A stretch of 52,479 nucleotides of DNA, from NCBI GenBank assembly GCA_011250595.1, contig JAANMP010000032.1, positions 1-52,479 of the forward strand, read 5' to 3'. The position numbers and the translations under genes were made by a program. The notes under the pieces are model-generated. The model did not search any database, was not told the DNA's origin, and saw only the letters and a list, made by a program, of their open reading frames with translations. Shown in pieces: positions 35,806-43,251 of this stretch. Every line of letters starts with the position of its first letter. Position 1 is the stretch's first letter. This DNA comes from Bacillus sp. MM2020_1. Lineage in GTDB: Bacteria > Bacillota > Bacilli > Bacillales > Cytobacillaceae.

Positions 35806-36510
35806 ATGAACAAAAGGATCGGTTTAGCAGGAATAGGTAAATTAGGGAAGGCGTTGATGACGCATTGGGCTAAAAAGGGAATCGCAATCGGGGTTTACCA
35901 CCCAGTCCAAACAAAAGCCGAGCATTTTCTGGAATCCTTCCCAAATGGCTTTCTGTTAACAGAAAATGAATTAAGAAATGTCGATGTATTTATTTTACCA
36001 CTACCAGCAATGGAGGTTGTACCATTTATCTCAACATTCATACTCCAGAACCAAACGCAGCATTCACCGACTATCATTAATATGGCAACCAACATTCCCA
36101 CCGAAGATCTAAAAAGTAAGTTTCCAAAGTTAAATATTCACGGTGTGAAGTATATGGGGCATTGGAAAGATTTATTGGAACATGGAAATGGTCTATTTAT
36201 TTCTGAATCTGCCTTACCTTCAAATATTAAAGAGCTTTTTGAAGTGCTTGGCAATGTTAAGATAGATAGTGAAAGTTATTTAACCGAAGTAAATAAATTA
36301 GCAACCTATTTTGCTTTAAAAACAGCAATAGCCATAGAGACTGAATTTGCGGCAAGAGGTTTATCACCAGAATACTTAAAAAGAGCGCTAACCTCGCTAG
36401 CGCCTGAAGTAATCCGTTCGTATAGTGAGGGGAGCCTTGGGCATTTTGCAAAGGAAATTGTCAAAGAGATCCAAGCAGAGAATCCTAGCGATGATCTTAC
36501 AAGCTATTAA
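35806..36510 (+). CDS. Rossmann-fold NAD(P)-binding protein, P5CR/F420-reductase-like
   Basis: 234 residues starting MNKRIGLAGIGKLGKALM, a GxGxxG-type NADP site. The middle has the DVFILPLPAMEVVPFIS and INMATNIPTEDL pattern of pyrroline-5-carboxylate reductase or 6-phosphogluconate-dehydrogenase-like enzymes, and the C-terminal helical part is short. It could reduce an imine or oxidise a hydroxy acid. AGAGAGGGG lies before the ATG. Its place among regulon genes suggests a pathway role, but only a GTATAC core near 35639 is seen upstream. Confidence 0.6.
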   Translation: MNKRIGLAGIGKLGKALMTHWAKKGIAIGVYHPVQTKAEHFLESFPNGFLLTENELRNVDVFILPLPAMEVVPFISTFILQNQTQHSPTIINMATNIPTEDLKSKFPKLNIHGVKYMGHWKDLLEHGNGLFISESALPSNIKELFEVLGNVKIDSESYLTEVNKLATYFALKTAIAIETEFAARGLSPEYLKRALTSLAPEVIRSYSEGSLGHFAKEIVKEIQAENPSDDLTSY

Positions 36511-36515
36511 ATTAC

Positions 36516-36546
36516 AAAGGTGTCAATCCAATGATTGACACCTTTT
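36516..36546. terminator. Bidirectional terminator between convergent genes
   Basis: AAAGGTGTCAATC-CAAT-GATTGACACCTTT with A and T runs on either side. Confidence 0.9.
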
Positions 36547-36562
36547 GTTATGAGCGGCTTCG

Positions 36563-37948
36563 TTAAGCTAAAAACAATTGTAAAATAAATAGATAGACCA
36601 TGACACAGCCGATATAAATGCTGGCGAACGAAAGGTTCCAGTTTGATACTTTATAGGAACTTTCCTTGACGATGTTTGACATCAGTCCTAACGTTGCATT
36701 ATATGGGCCTACCAGGAAGGCTGAAACCGCTCCGGCTAACATCGCTACTGTTAGAATATGTGGTGATATCCCAACAACCTCCGGATTCAACCCTTCTGTC
36801 ATTAGAGCTAATGATACGGCAGGATGCAGTCCTAAAAAGGCAAAAGCCAACGGAATCAATGGCATTAATATTAAAAAAATCTCAATACCAGCGAAACTAA
36901 TAAACTTATTAACCCAGGCATCCAGCCACACATTCGTATGGGAAACGTTAATCGTTGAGATGAAGAAACCTGTCGATAAAAAAATGAAGAATTGATCCTT
37001 CATACTTACAGAGAAGGTTTGAAAATGCTTGACCAAGTGGGCACCGAACTCTTTACCCTGTTTTAATATCAATGACCATGAAAACGAAAATGGAATAACC
37101 AGCAAAGATACTAAAATTAAAAATGGATAAGGGAACTTTGTTTCTACTAAAGAAATAATCACATTAAAAATGATGATTGCCAGGAAAATTTGGAAGACTC
37201 TACTGGAACGGTTTTTCTGACCGGTTAATTCGATTGTGGCAGCCATTTCGTGGGCAGATAGATCCTTTTTGTTATGGATCATGACATTTGCCTTTCGAGA
37301 ACCAATATACCAATCCACCCCCATACCCACGATGCTTAAAGGAATCACATAGGGTAGAATCGAAACCCAGCTTACCCCTGTCATCGTGATGACAATCCCA
37401 ACAATCGGTGTAACAGGTGCCCAAAGGAGAGGCATGGCAAAACCACGCGTAATCGCCCTGCTCATAAACCGTTCTTTATTTTCAACGGGAATGACATCTA
37501 AAGCAGGTCTAATGGAGTAGTAGGTCATTGGTAATGTGGCAAGATTCATAAAAATACTAAAAAAATACGAAATGCCAGACGTGATCATATAAAGTTGACC
37601 AGAGGTTTTTACCCTTTTTTGAATGAGGGCTTGTATACCCCCGCTATAATTGCCTAATTTGATTGGAATCCCTAAAATTGGAATCAACGTAAACATGGTA
37701 AGCAAGTCCAGCATGGGTCCGAAAGAAAGGATGTATTGATGCCAGGAGGCCCCGCTTGTCCAAAGTAATAATACTCCAAGCAGCAAAAAGGTACCCCCTA
37801 AAACTTGAACAAATCGCTTCGCTTGAAATATGGTAAAAAGGACAATGGCAAGACTTAAACAGGAGATGATGACCCCTAGATGAAGGACGGGAAAAAGCAC
37901 ATTTACTAAATACAATAATATCACGAAGAAAAACATATATCTTAGCAT
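36563..37948 (-). CDS. Multi-pass membrane transporter, second of the regulon
   Basis: 461 residues from the ATG at 37948 (AGGGTGG upstream; GTG codons just before are alternatives). About eleven to twelve hydrophobic segments. Sequence such as FSIFMNLATLPMTYYSIRP, FAMPLLWAPVTPIVGIVI and LGLHPAVSLALMTEGLNPE suggests a DcuC/CitT-like anion carrier, but I do not recognise a precise family. It differs clearly from the carrier at 34169, so the block has two distinct carriers. TTGTATACCAA lies 24 nt upstream and on the minus strand reads TTGG before TATACA, the probable -10. Confidence 0.65.
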   Translation of the reverse strand: MLRYMFFFVILLYLVNVLFPVLHLGVIISCLSLAIVLFTIFQAKRFVQVLGGTFLLLGVLLLWTSGASWHQYILSFGPMLDLLTMFTLIPILGIPIKLGNYSGGIQALIQKRVKTSGQLYMITSGISYFFSIFMNLATLPMTYYSIRPALDVIPVENKERFMSRAITRGFAMPLLWAPVTPIVGIVITMTGVSWVSILPYVIPLSIVGMGVDWYIGSRKANVMIHNKKDLSAHEMAATIELTGQKNRSSRVFQIFLAIIIFNVIISLVETKFPYPFLILVSLLVIPFSFSWSLILKQGKEFGAHLVKHFQTFSVSMKDQFFIFLSTGFFISTINVSHTNVWLDAWVNKFISFAGIEIFLILMPLIPLAFAFLGLHPAVSLALMTEGLNPEVVGISPHILTVAMLAGAVSAFLVGPYNATLGLMSNIVKESSYKVSNWNLSFASIYIGCVMVYLFILQLFLA

Positions 37949-37971
37949 ATCCACCACCCTAACATGTTAAG

Positions 37972-38053
37972 TTGTATACCAAAACAATAATTAATGGTCT
38001 AAATGGACACAAATAAGCCGTAATTAACTATTTTTTTGGTATTTGGTATACAA
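37972..38053. promoter_or_regulatory. Divergent operator pair between the transporter and the 28-residue peptide gene
   Basis: TTGTATACCAA (37972-37982) faces the transporter gene; TTGGTATACAA (38043-38053) faces the peptide gene. They are 71 bp apart and oppositely oriented. On the minus strand TTAGAC-18-TATACA forms a plausible promoter covered by the first site. Confidence 0.65.
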
Positions 38054-38125
38054 AATTCTTGTTTTATTGTTAATCCCATTATACAATTACAGTATCAAAT
38101 AACTCATTAAATAGGGGGAACTTAA

Positions 38126-38212
38126 ATGTTTAACTTTCTATTTGGATCTAAAAGTGCTAAAGAAAAAGCTGAGAGAAAATTAGCATCACTAAGAAAAACA
38201 CTGAAGTTTTAG
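38126..38212 (+). CDS. Small basic peptide, 28 residues, in the regulon
   Basis: ATG preceded by AGGGGGA at ideal spacing. The peptide starts MFNFLFGSKSAKEKAE and ends RKTLKF: a short hydrophobic N-terminus, then a strongly charged, Lys-rich amphipathic helix. It has its own upstream operator and a perfect terminator directly after it, so it is a separate, probably inducible transcript. No cysteine, so not a typical metal-binding or lanthipeptide precursor. Role unknown. Confidence 0.55.
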   Translation: MFNFLFGSKSAKEKAERKLASLRKTLKF

Positions 38213-38224
38213 TTTTCTATTACA

Positions 38225-38253
38225 ACCACCACTACCAAGTGGTGGTTTTTTAT
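38225..38253 (+). terminator. Terminator after the small peptide gene
   Basis: ACCACCAC-TACCAA-GTGGTGGT followed by six T. Confidence 0.92.
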
Positions 38254-38266
38254 TATTTTAAAGAAT

Positions 38267-38302
38267 AAAATCCGGAGAGAAAGCGGTATCTCTCCGGATT
38301 TT
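38267..38302 (-). terminator. Terminator of the minus-strand orphan gene
   Basis: AAAATCCGGAGAGA pairs perfectly with TCTCTCCGGATTTT; usable in both directions. Confidence 0.9.
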
Positions 38303-38338
38303 AGCTGTATGGAAGCAATCATTTGGCGCGCTGCTAAC

Positions 38339-38674
38339 TTAAACTGCCAGTTCAGTTGATTTAACTAGTTTGGAGTTAACGGAATCTTCACTGTTACCGG
38401 ACGCCTTGACAATTTCAGCTAATTCATCGCGGGCAGCTTCGATCGTATCAAACTTTTCAAAAAACTTCACTGCAATTTGATTAACATATTCTTTTCCTTC
38501 ATAGTTTTCGAATAATTGAATTTTAATTGTTTCATCAAGAACTTCGGCAATGGTGTACTTTGCTTTTAAACTGTCAAAGAAATAGAAATGGTAGGTTTCA
38601 ATCGGTTTTAAACCATCATTTTCAAGAATCGTTTGAAAAGTATCTTTATTCGTTAAGACAATATATTTCCCCAT
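38339..38674 (-). CDS. Orphan 111-residue protein of the regulon
   Basis: From the ATG at 38674, with AAAGGAG eight bases upstream (an in-frame GTG at 38683 is unlikely). The product starts MGKYIVLTNKDTFQ, continues with YHFYFFDSLKAKYTIAEVLD and FFEKFDTIEAARDELAEI, and ends in a Ser/Lys-rich tail. It is soluble with alternating strands and helices, no cysteines and no motif I recognise. TTGTATACCAA lies 22 nt upstream, covering the probable -10 (TTTGG then TATACA on this strand), so it belongs to the regulon. It is divergent from the ferredoxin gene. Confidence 0.65.
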   Translation of the reverse strand: MGKYIVLTNKDTFQTILENDGLKPIETYHFYFFDSLKAKYTIAEVLDETIKIQLFENYEGKEYVNQIAVKFFEKFDTIEAARDELAEIVKASGNSEDSVNSKLVKSTELAV

Positions 38675-38839
38675 GTAGAACACTCCTTTAGAATATTGTA
38701 TACCAAACTACTTAAGTGTATTTTATATCATGACGTAAGAATGTTCAAGGATATATTCTAAATATTTAAATTATTGTTACAACTATTGGTAGTTTAGTTG
38801 ATTTATATGAAAAATTTCAATCCAACTAAAAATTCTAGT

Positions 38840-38868
38840 TTGCTTCTCTACCTAAAAGATTGTATACT
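38840..38868 (+). promoter_or_regulatory. Promoter and operator of the first ferredoxin gene
   Basis: TTGCTT, 17-nt spacer, TATACT. The last spacer bases plus -10 form TTGTATACT (38860-38868), a variant of the regulon operator. Confidence 0.65.
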
Positions 38869-38916
38869 TCAGAAAAGTATCAAAATTTTTCGAATAAACA
38901 GAAAGGGGAAATCAAT

Positions 38917-39246
38917 ATGCCAAAAGTAATCCTTCATGTTGATGGAACGACAATTGAACAAGAGGTAAAAGATAATGCCAATTTAGTAGTATTAGCAGGT
39001 ACCCGTCAACTACCAAAATTAAAATATGGCTGCGGCATGGGACGATGTACAAAATGTACATGTATCGTTGTAAATGGAGCTGAGTCATTATCGCCACCGA
39101 ATTGGAAAGAAGAAAAAATGCTTGGAGATAAAGTTAATGAGGGGTACCGCTTAACATGCCAATTAACGATAAAAGAGGATATTGAAATCTCTCAAGAAAA
39201 TATTTCAATCCAAGCCCCGAAGAAGCAATCAGCTATTCAATCCTAA
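38917..39246 (+). CDS. Plant-type [2Fe-2S] ferredoxin, first of two
   Basis: 109 residues from the ATG at 38917 (GAAAGGGGAA upstream). Cluster cysteines are Cys39, Cys44, Cys47 and Cys81 (C-x4-C-x2-C-x33-C) in YGCGMGRCTKC and LTCQL, with an additional Cys49. The fold begins with PKVILHVDGTTIEQEV. It carries single electrons, most likely to an oxygenase. Its position before the creatininase-like and HDO genes, all with the same operator, makes the HDO the natural partner. No ferredoxin reductase is encoded nearby. Confidence 0.88.
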   Translation: MPKVILHVDGTTIEQEVKDNANLVVLAGTRQLPKLKYGCGMGRCTKCTCIVVNGAESLSPPNWKEEKMLGDKVNEGYRLTCQLTIKEDIEISQENISIQAPKKQSAIQS

Positions 39247-39270
39247 AAGAAGATTCTATTCAATGTTTTG

Positions 39271-39280
39271 TGGTATACAA
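39271..39280 (+). promoter_or_regulatory. Operator TGGTATACAA before the creatininase-like gene
   Basis: TGGTATACAA lies 30 nt before the start codon, between the ferredoxin and creatininase-like genes. A -35 box at normal distance is not obvious. Confidence 0.55.
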
Positions 39281-39309
39281 AATACAAAGGTGTTAAGAGG
39301 TGAGATGGA

Positions 39310-40086
39310 ATGGAATGTTATGATTTAACCACTATGACCTGGAAAGAAGTAGAAGAGTCACTCAAAACTGTTCAACTTGCTATCATTCCGATTGGAGCTC
39401 ATGAACAACATGGTCCCCACATGGTGGAAAGCTGTGATGCGGTCTTAGCTGAAAAAATGGCCCAAAAGTTAGGGCAACGGATGTTTCCATATGCAATGGT
39501 AGCACCAACTGTTAATATGGGTGTTTCCCAACACCATCTGAATTTTCCGGGGACAATTTCTTTGCAGCCCACAACGTTAATTGCCATATTAAAGGATGTC
39601 ATTTCATCCTTGAAACATCATGGAATTGGAAAATTTTTATTATTAAATTCACATGGTGGTAACCAATCGACACTAAATGTGGCCTCAATGATGTTAACCA
39701 ACGAATTAGACGTAGAAATATACTATGCTAAAACAACAGCCTCTGCCAAGACGGCGATAAAGGAAAATGTTACTTCACCATTATTTGGGCATAGCTGTGA
39801 ACGGGAAGTTTCCGAAGCACTATATTTAGCGCCTGAGCTTGTCCGGCTTGAAAACCTTGAAAAAGGAGATATTCAAGAAGAGGGAAGATGGAAGCAGCTT
39901 CGTCCCGGTAAAGCAATCCAAGGATTTTATTATTATGAAGAAATGACAAAAAACGGCAATATCGGGGATGGAACCAAAGCTAGCTGGGAAATCGGCCAGC
40001 AGATCGTTGAGGAAGCATTGGATAATCTATCGAATGAACTCTCTAAATTATTAGATTTGAAAGTAGATGTGCATCAAAAAATTTAG
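39310..40086 (+). CDS. Creatininase family metal-dependent amidohydrolase
   Basis: 258 residues, a typical length. Metal ligands follow the family pattern: Glu32 and His34 in IGAHEQHGPH, Asp43, then LNSHGGNQS and the glutamate region GHSCEREVSEAL. AAGAGGTGAG precedes the ATG. The family includes creatinine amidohydrolase, riboflavin-pathway formamide hydrolases and MftE of mycofactocin maturation, so it opens cyclic amides, hydrolyses formamides or trims peptides. No creatinase, sarcosine oxidase or mycofactocin gene is in the window. Within this regulon it likely hydrolyses an amide intermediate (inference). Confidence 0.82.
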   Translation: MECYDLTTMTWKEVEESLKTVQLAIIPIGAHEQHGPHMVESCDAVLAEKMAQKLGQRMFPYAMVAPTVNMGVSQHHLNFPGTISLQPTTLIAILKDVISSLKHHGIGKFLLLNSHGGNQSTLNVASMMLTNELDVEIYYAKTTASAKTAIKENVTSPLFGHSCEREVSEALYLAPELVRLENLEKGDIQEEGRWKQLRPGKAIQGFYYYEEMTKNGNIGDGTKASWEIGQQIVEEALDNLSNELSKLLDLKVDVHQKI

Positions 40087-40322
40087 TAGTTAAAAGAAAA
40101 CGATTACAATCTTTAAAAAATTCTATAAATTCTATTTACAAATAAACAATATATTGGTAGTATAAACGTAAGGTATACCAAATCGATAAATTCACCAAAT
40201 AAAAGAAGGTTGGAATGAGAAGTTGACCATTATCTTTTTATTTTTAATCTAATTTGGTATACAAAATATCAAATACCAATTTAAGATTGGGTACCTACAT
40301 AAAATTAGAGGAGGAATTTCAG
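40087..40322 (+). promoter_or_regulatory. Control region of the HDO gene: cre site, promoter and two operators
   Basis: cre-like AAGAAAACGATTACAA (40094-40109) has one mismatch to WTGNAANCGNWNNCWW. Promoter TTTACA-17-TAGTAT (40135-40163) has TTGG directly before the -10. GGTATACCAA (40172-40181) sits near the transcription start, and TTGGTATACAA (40254-40264) lies further down the leader, 82 bp from the first. Confidence 0.62.
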
Positions 40323-41054
40323 TTGACAGAATTATTATCTAAAGATGAATTTCGCAAACAATTAGAAGAAGCAATTAAAGGTAACCATAGCCAGAAGGCT
40401 CCATTTACAGTAGCATGGGCTGAAGGAAAACTTGGAAGAAAGCACTTTTCTAGATGGGCTGAAAATCACTACCATTATGTAGGACCATTCGCAGATTACC
40501 TAGCGTATATTTACCACAACACTCCATCAGATCCAAAGTTTGCATCTGCAAAAGATTTCACTCTTCAAAATATGTATGAAGAAGAAATCGCTGCAGACCG
40601 TCACACTGATTTATTAATTCGCTTTGCAGAAGCATGTGGTACAACTGCAGAAAGAATTATCGACCCTAACAATATGGCTCCAACGACTTTAGGTCTTCAA
40701 AGCTGGTGTTTCGCAGTAGCTGCGCGTGAGAATTTCGTCGTAGCAACCGCAGCTCTAGTTGTAGGCTTAGAATCACAAGTACCTGACATTTACCGTAAAC
40801 AAACTCCTGCTCTTCGTGAACAGTATGGATTTACGGATGAAGAAATTGAATTCTTCGACTTACACATCGTTTCAGATGAAATTCATGGTGAGCGCGGTTA
40901 CAAAATCGTTCTTGACCACGCGGATACACCTGAGTTACAACAACGTTGCTTAGAAGTCGTTCGTACAGGAGCAAAAATGCGCCGTATGTACATGGATGGT
41001 CTTTGGAGAGAATACTGTGAGCAAGATTTAGGTGCTTTAGTAGAAACGAAGTAA
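40323..41054 (+). CDS. Haem-oxygenase-like diiron oxidase (PqqC/TenA superfamily, CADD-like ligand set)
   Basis: 243 residues from a TTG at 40323 with GAGGAGG eight bases upstream; upstream in-frame codons overlap operator DNA. All-helical protein of the TenA/PqqC/CADD fold. The six ligands of haem-oxygenase-like diiron oxidases are in register: Glu87 and His94 (EEIAADRH, spacing 7), Glu150 (GLES), then His181, Asp185 and His188 (HIVSDEIH, H-x3-D-x2-H). This set argues for an O2-activating two-iron enzyme rather than a TenA thiaminase or cofactorless PqqC. Relatives cleave C-C or C-N bonds or N-oxygenate amino compounds. It shares its operator with ferredoxins encoded either side. Substrate unknown. 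Confidence 0.8.
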   Translation: MTELLSKDEFRKQLEEAIKGNHSQKAPFTVAWAEGKLGRKHFSRWAENHYHYVGPFADYLAYIYHNTPSDPKFASAKDFTLQNMYEEEIAADRHTDLLIRFAEACGTTAERIIDPNNMAPTTLGLQSWCFAVAARENFVVATAALVVGLESQVPDIYRKQTPALREQYGFTDEEIEFFDLHIVSDEIHGERGYKIVLDHADTPELQQRCLEVVRTGAKMRRMYMDGLWREYCEQDLGALVETK

Positions 41055-41069
41055 TAAGAAAATTTTACC

Positions 41070-41121
41070 GGCCGTCCTATTAATCTTGTAATTTAAAGGT
41101 TTAAGTGACGGCCCTTTTTTT
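41070..41121 (+). terminator. Terminator after the HDO gene
   Basis: GGCCGTC pairs with GACGGCC around a 30-nt A+T-rich loop, then seven T. The aldehyde dehydrogenase follows only 42 nt later with no visible promoter, so partial read-through is likely. Confidence 0.65.
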
Positions 41122-41163
41122 ATAAAAAACAGGGAACTTAATAAATGAAAAAAGGTGATAGTA

Positions 41164-42627
41164 GTGATTACAACAAAAGTAGAAACATTTAATAATTATA
41201 TTAATGGAGAATGGCAGGAGTCGGTGAGCAAGAAGACGTTTTTTAGTGTGAACCCTGCAAATACTGAAGATATAGTTGGGGAATTTCAGGCTTCGAATGA
41301 ACAGGATGTAAAAACTGCAATAGAAGCGGCCAAAAATGCTTTTCCTAGTTGGTCGCAAACTGCCCCTTCCAAGCGTGCGGCCATCATAAATCAAGCCGCT
41401 AGTATATTAGAACAAAATGTGGCCGCCTTGGCCGAAGAGTTAACAAGGGAAGAAGGCAAGCATGTTGATGATGCTAAGAATGAAGTCATCCGTTCAGCGC
41501 AAACGCTCCGCTATTATGCTGTAGAAGGACAAAGCTTTACGGGGGAAACCTTTCCAAATGATGATGCAAACATGAAAGTTTCAACGGAAAGAGAAGCGCT
41601 TGGAGTAGTAAGTGTCATCACTCCTTGGAACTTTCCACTTTCGATTCCTGCCCGAAAAATAGCTCCCGCTTTAATTACGGGGAATACGGTTGTATTTAAA
41701 CCATCCTCAGATACTCCACTGATTGCATTCCGCCTTGTCGAAGCATTAGCTAAGGCAGGAATTCCTAAAGGTGTGATTAACTTTGTAACGGGCAAAGCTT
41801 CAGACGTGGGTGATCTATTGGTAACCCATTCTGCAGTTAGGGCCGTCACATTTACAGGTTCAACCGCAGCCGGAGAAGATATTCATAGCAAGGCCTCTTT
41901 TACAACGCGCACTCAAATGGAGCTTGGCGGGAAAAATCCGTTAATTGTCATGGATGATGCGGACCTTGATCTTGCAGCTACTTTGACAATAAATGGAGCC
42001 TATTCCTTAACAGGGCAAGCATGTACCGGAACAAGTCGGGTCATTGTTTTAAAAGAAGTGAAAGAGGAGTTTATTCAAAAGTTAGTACAAAAAACTAGTG
42101 CGTTAAAGATTGGAAATGGCTTCGAAGCAGGAGTAAAAATTGGCCCGCTTGCTAACGAAAAACAACTGAAAATTGTCTTGAAGTATATTGAATTTGGTAA
42201 AGAAGATGGGGCAGATTTAGTTTACGGCGGGGAGCAAATCCTTACCGGAGAATTCGAAAAAGGATACTATGTTGAGCCTGCAATTTTCACCAATGTAAAA
42301 CCGGATTCGCGAATTGCGAAAGAAGAAATCTTTGGACCTGTAGTGGCTGTGATTGAAGTAGATACATATGAAGAAGCCATTGCTGTTGCTAATGATGTTG
42401 AGTATGGTTTGTCTGCATCAATTGTTACCAATAATCTCAAAATCGCTAACCAATTTACAAAAGATATCCAAGCCGGGACGGTTAAGGTTAACCGTACGAC
42501 GACTGGAAACCTAATGAATGCGCCATTTGGCGGCCTGAAAAAATCAAGTACTTCCACTTTCCGTGAATCCGGAAGAGTGGGTCTAGAGTTCTTTACCCAA
42601 TTAAAAACTGTCTATATGGGCTATTAA
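41164..42627 (+). CDS. NAD(P)-dependent aldehyde dehydrogenase
   Basis: About 487 residues from a GTG at 41164 (AAAGGTG upstream; an in-frame GTG at 41155 overlaps that site). Full family layout: ITPWNFPL and KPSSDTPL for cofactor binding, FTGSTAAGE, general base Glu in MELGGKNP, nucleophile Cys in TGQACTGTS, and EEIFGPVVAV. By wording it is nearest 2-oxoglutarate-semialdehyde/vanillin-type enzymes, but substrate cannot be assigned. It would oxidise the aldehyde produced by the oxygenase/hydrolase steps encoded upstream. Confidence 0.9.
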   Translation: MITTKVETFNNYINGEWQESVSKKTFFSVNPANTEDIVGEFQASNEQDVKTAIEAAKNAFPSWSQTAPSKRAAIINQAASILEQNVAALAEELTREEGKHVDDAKNEVIRSAQTLRYYAVEGQSFTGETFPNDDANMKVSTEREALGVVSVITPWNFPLSIPARKIAPALITGNTVVFKPSSDTPLIAFRLVEALAKAGIPKGVINFVTGKASDVGDLLVTHSAVRAVTFTGSTAAGEDIHSKASFTTRTQMELGGKNPLIVMDDADLDLAATLTINGAYSLTGQACTGTSRVIVLKEVKEEFIQKLVQKTSALKIGNGFEAGVKIGPLANEKQLKIVLKYIEFGKEDGADLVYGGEQILTGEFEKGYYVEPAIFTNVKPDSRIAKEEIFGPVVAVIEVDTYEEAIAVANDVEYGLSASIVTNNLKIANQFTKDIQAGTVKVNRTTTGNLMNAPFGGLKKSSTSTFRESGRVGLEFFTQLKTVYMGY

Positions 42628-42656
42628 AATAATACATTATCTAAAGGAGAACAAAA

Positions 42657-43136
42657 ATGAAATCTGTGTTGAAATTAGAACTAGAAGAAGCGAAGTTAAT
42701 GATTGAGGCAGCAAAGAAAAAATCGGAAGAGATCAATGTTTTAGAAACCATCGCTATTGTCGATGATGGAGGCAACCTGCTTGCGCTTGAACGTATGAAT
42801 GGCGCACGCATCACTGGACCGGAAATATCGATTGCGAAAGCATACACAGCTGCCGGCCATAAACGCTCAACGCATTTATTTAGCAAAGAGCCTAATGGAC
42901 CTGCACTTCCCGGAAATGAAGCCTTTGGAATTCAACAAATGCTTCCTGGTAAATTCGCCATTTTTGTTGGTGGTTTTCCAATTGTTGTCGATGGTGAAGT
43001 CGTAGGTGGAATTGGCGTGAGCGGCGGGAACGGCGAGCAAGACACTGCCGTGGGAACAGCTGCCTTGAAAGCATTGCAAAGCTATGTAGAAAGTGCCGGG
43101 CATGAAGTAATCACTGTAGCTGATATAAAAAAATAA
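42657..43136 (+). CDS. GlcG/HbpS family protein (DUF336)
   Basis: 159 residues with VDDGGNLLALERMNGA, SIAKAYTAA and the C-terminal GGIGVSGGNGEQD, the DUF336 signature. Strong AAAGGAG site, 29 nt after the aldehyde dehydrogenase, so cotranscribed. HbpS binds haem or cobalamin; GlcG is found in glycolate and other catabolic operons with an undefined supporting role. Confidence 0.85.
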   Translation: MKSVLKLELEEAKLMIEAAKKKSEEINVLETIAIVDDGGNLLALERMNGARITGPEISIAKAYTAAGHKRSTHLFSKEPNGPALPGNEAFGIQQMLPGKFAIFVGGFPIVVDGEVVGGIGVSGGNGEQDTAVGTAALKALQSYVESAGHEVITVADIKK

Positions 43137-43145
43137 TAAAAGCAG

Positions 43146-43181
43146 GACCTCATTCAACGCATTTTTTAGCAGAATGAGGTC
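43146..43181 (+). terminator. Stem-loop after the GlcG-like gene
   Basis: GACCTCATTC pairs perfectly with GAATGAGGTC; the T run is in the loop rather than after the stem, so termination strength is doubtful. Confidence 0.5.
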
Positions 43182-43207
43182 TATCTTAATCTCAGGTTCT
43201 ATAAAAA

Positions 43208-43237
43208 TTAGTGTTAGAATGTTATATTGGTATAAAA
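43208..43237 (+). promoter_or_regulatory. Promoter with variant operator before the ChrA pair
   Basis: TTAGTG, 17-nt spacer, TATAAA. TTGGTATAAAA (43227-43237) overlaps the -10 in the same geometry as other regulon promoters, but the second half-site is degenerate. Confidence 0.45.
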
Positions 43238-43251
43238 AGGGGGAGAGTCAA

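Noticed and set aside
38126..41054. RiPP cofactor cluster (PqqC-fold protein plus creatininase-family protein plus small peptide)
   Set aside because: No radical SAM enzyme, no RRE/PqqD-like protein and no core-peptide motif is visible; the oxidase has diiron ligands unlike PqqC. Kept only as a possibility in the peptide finding.
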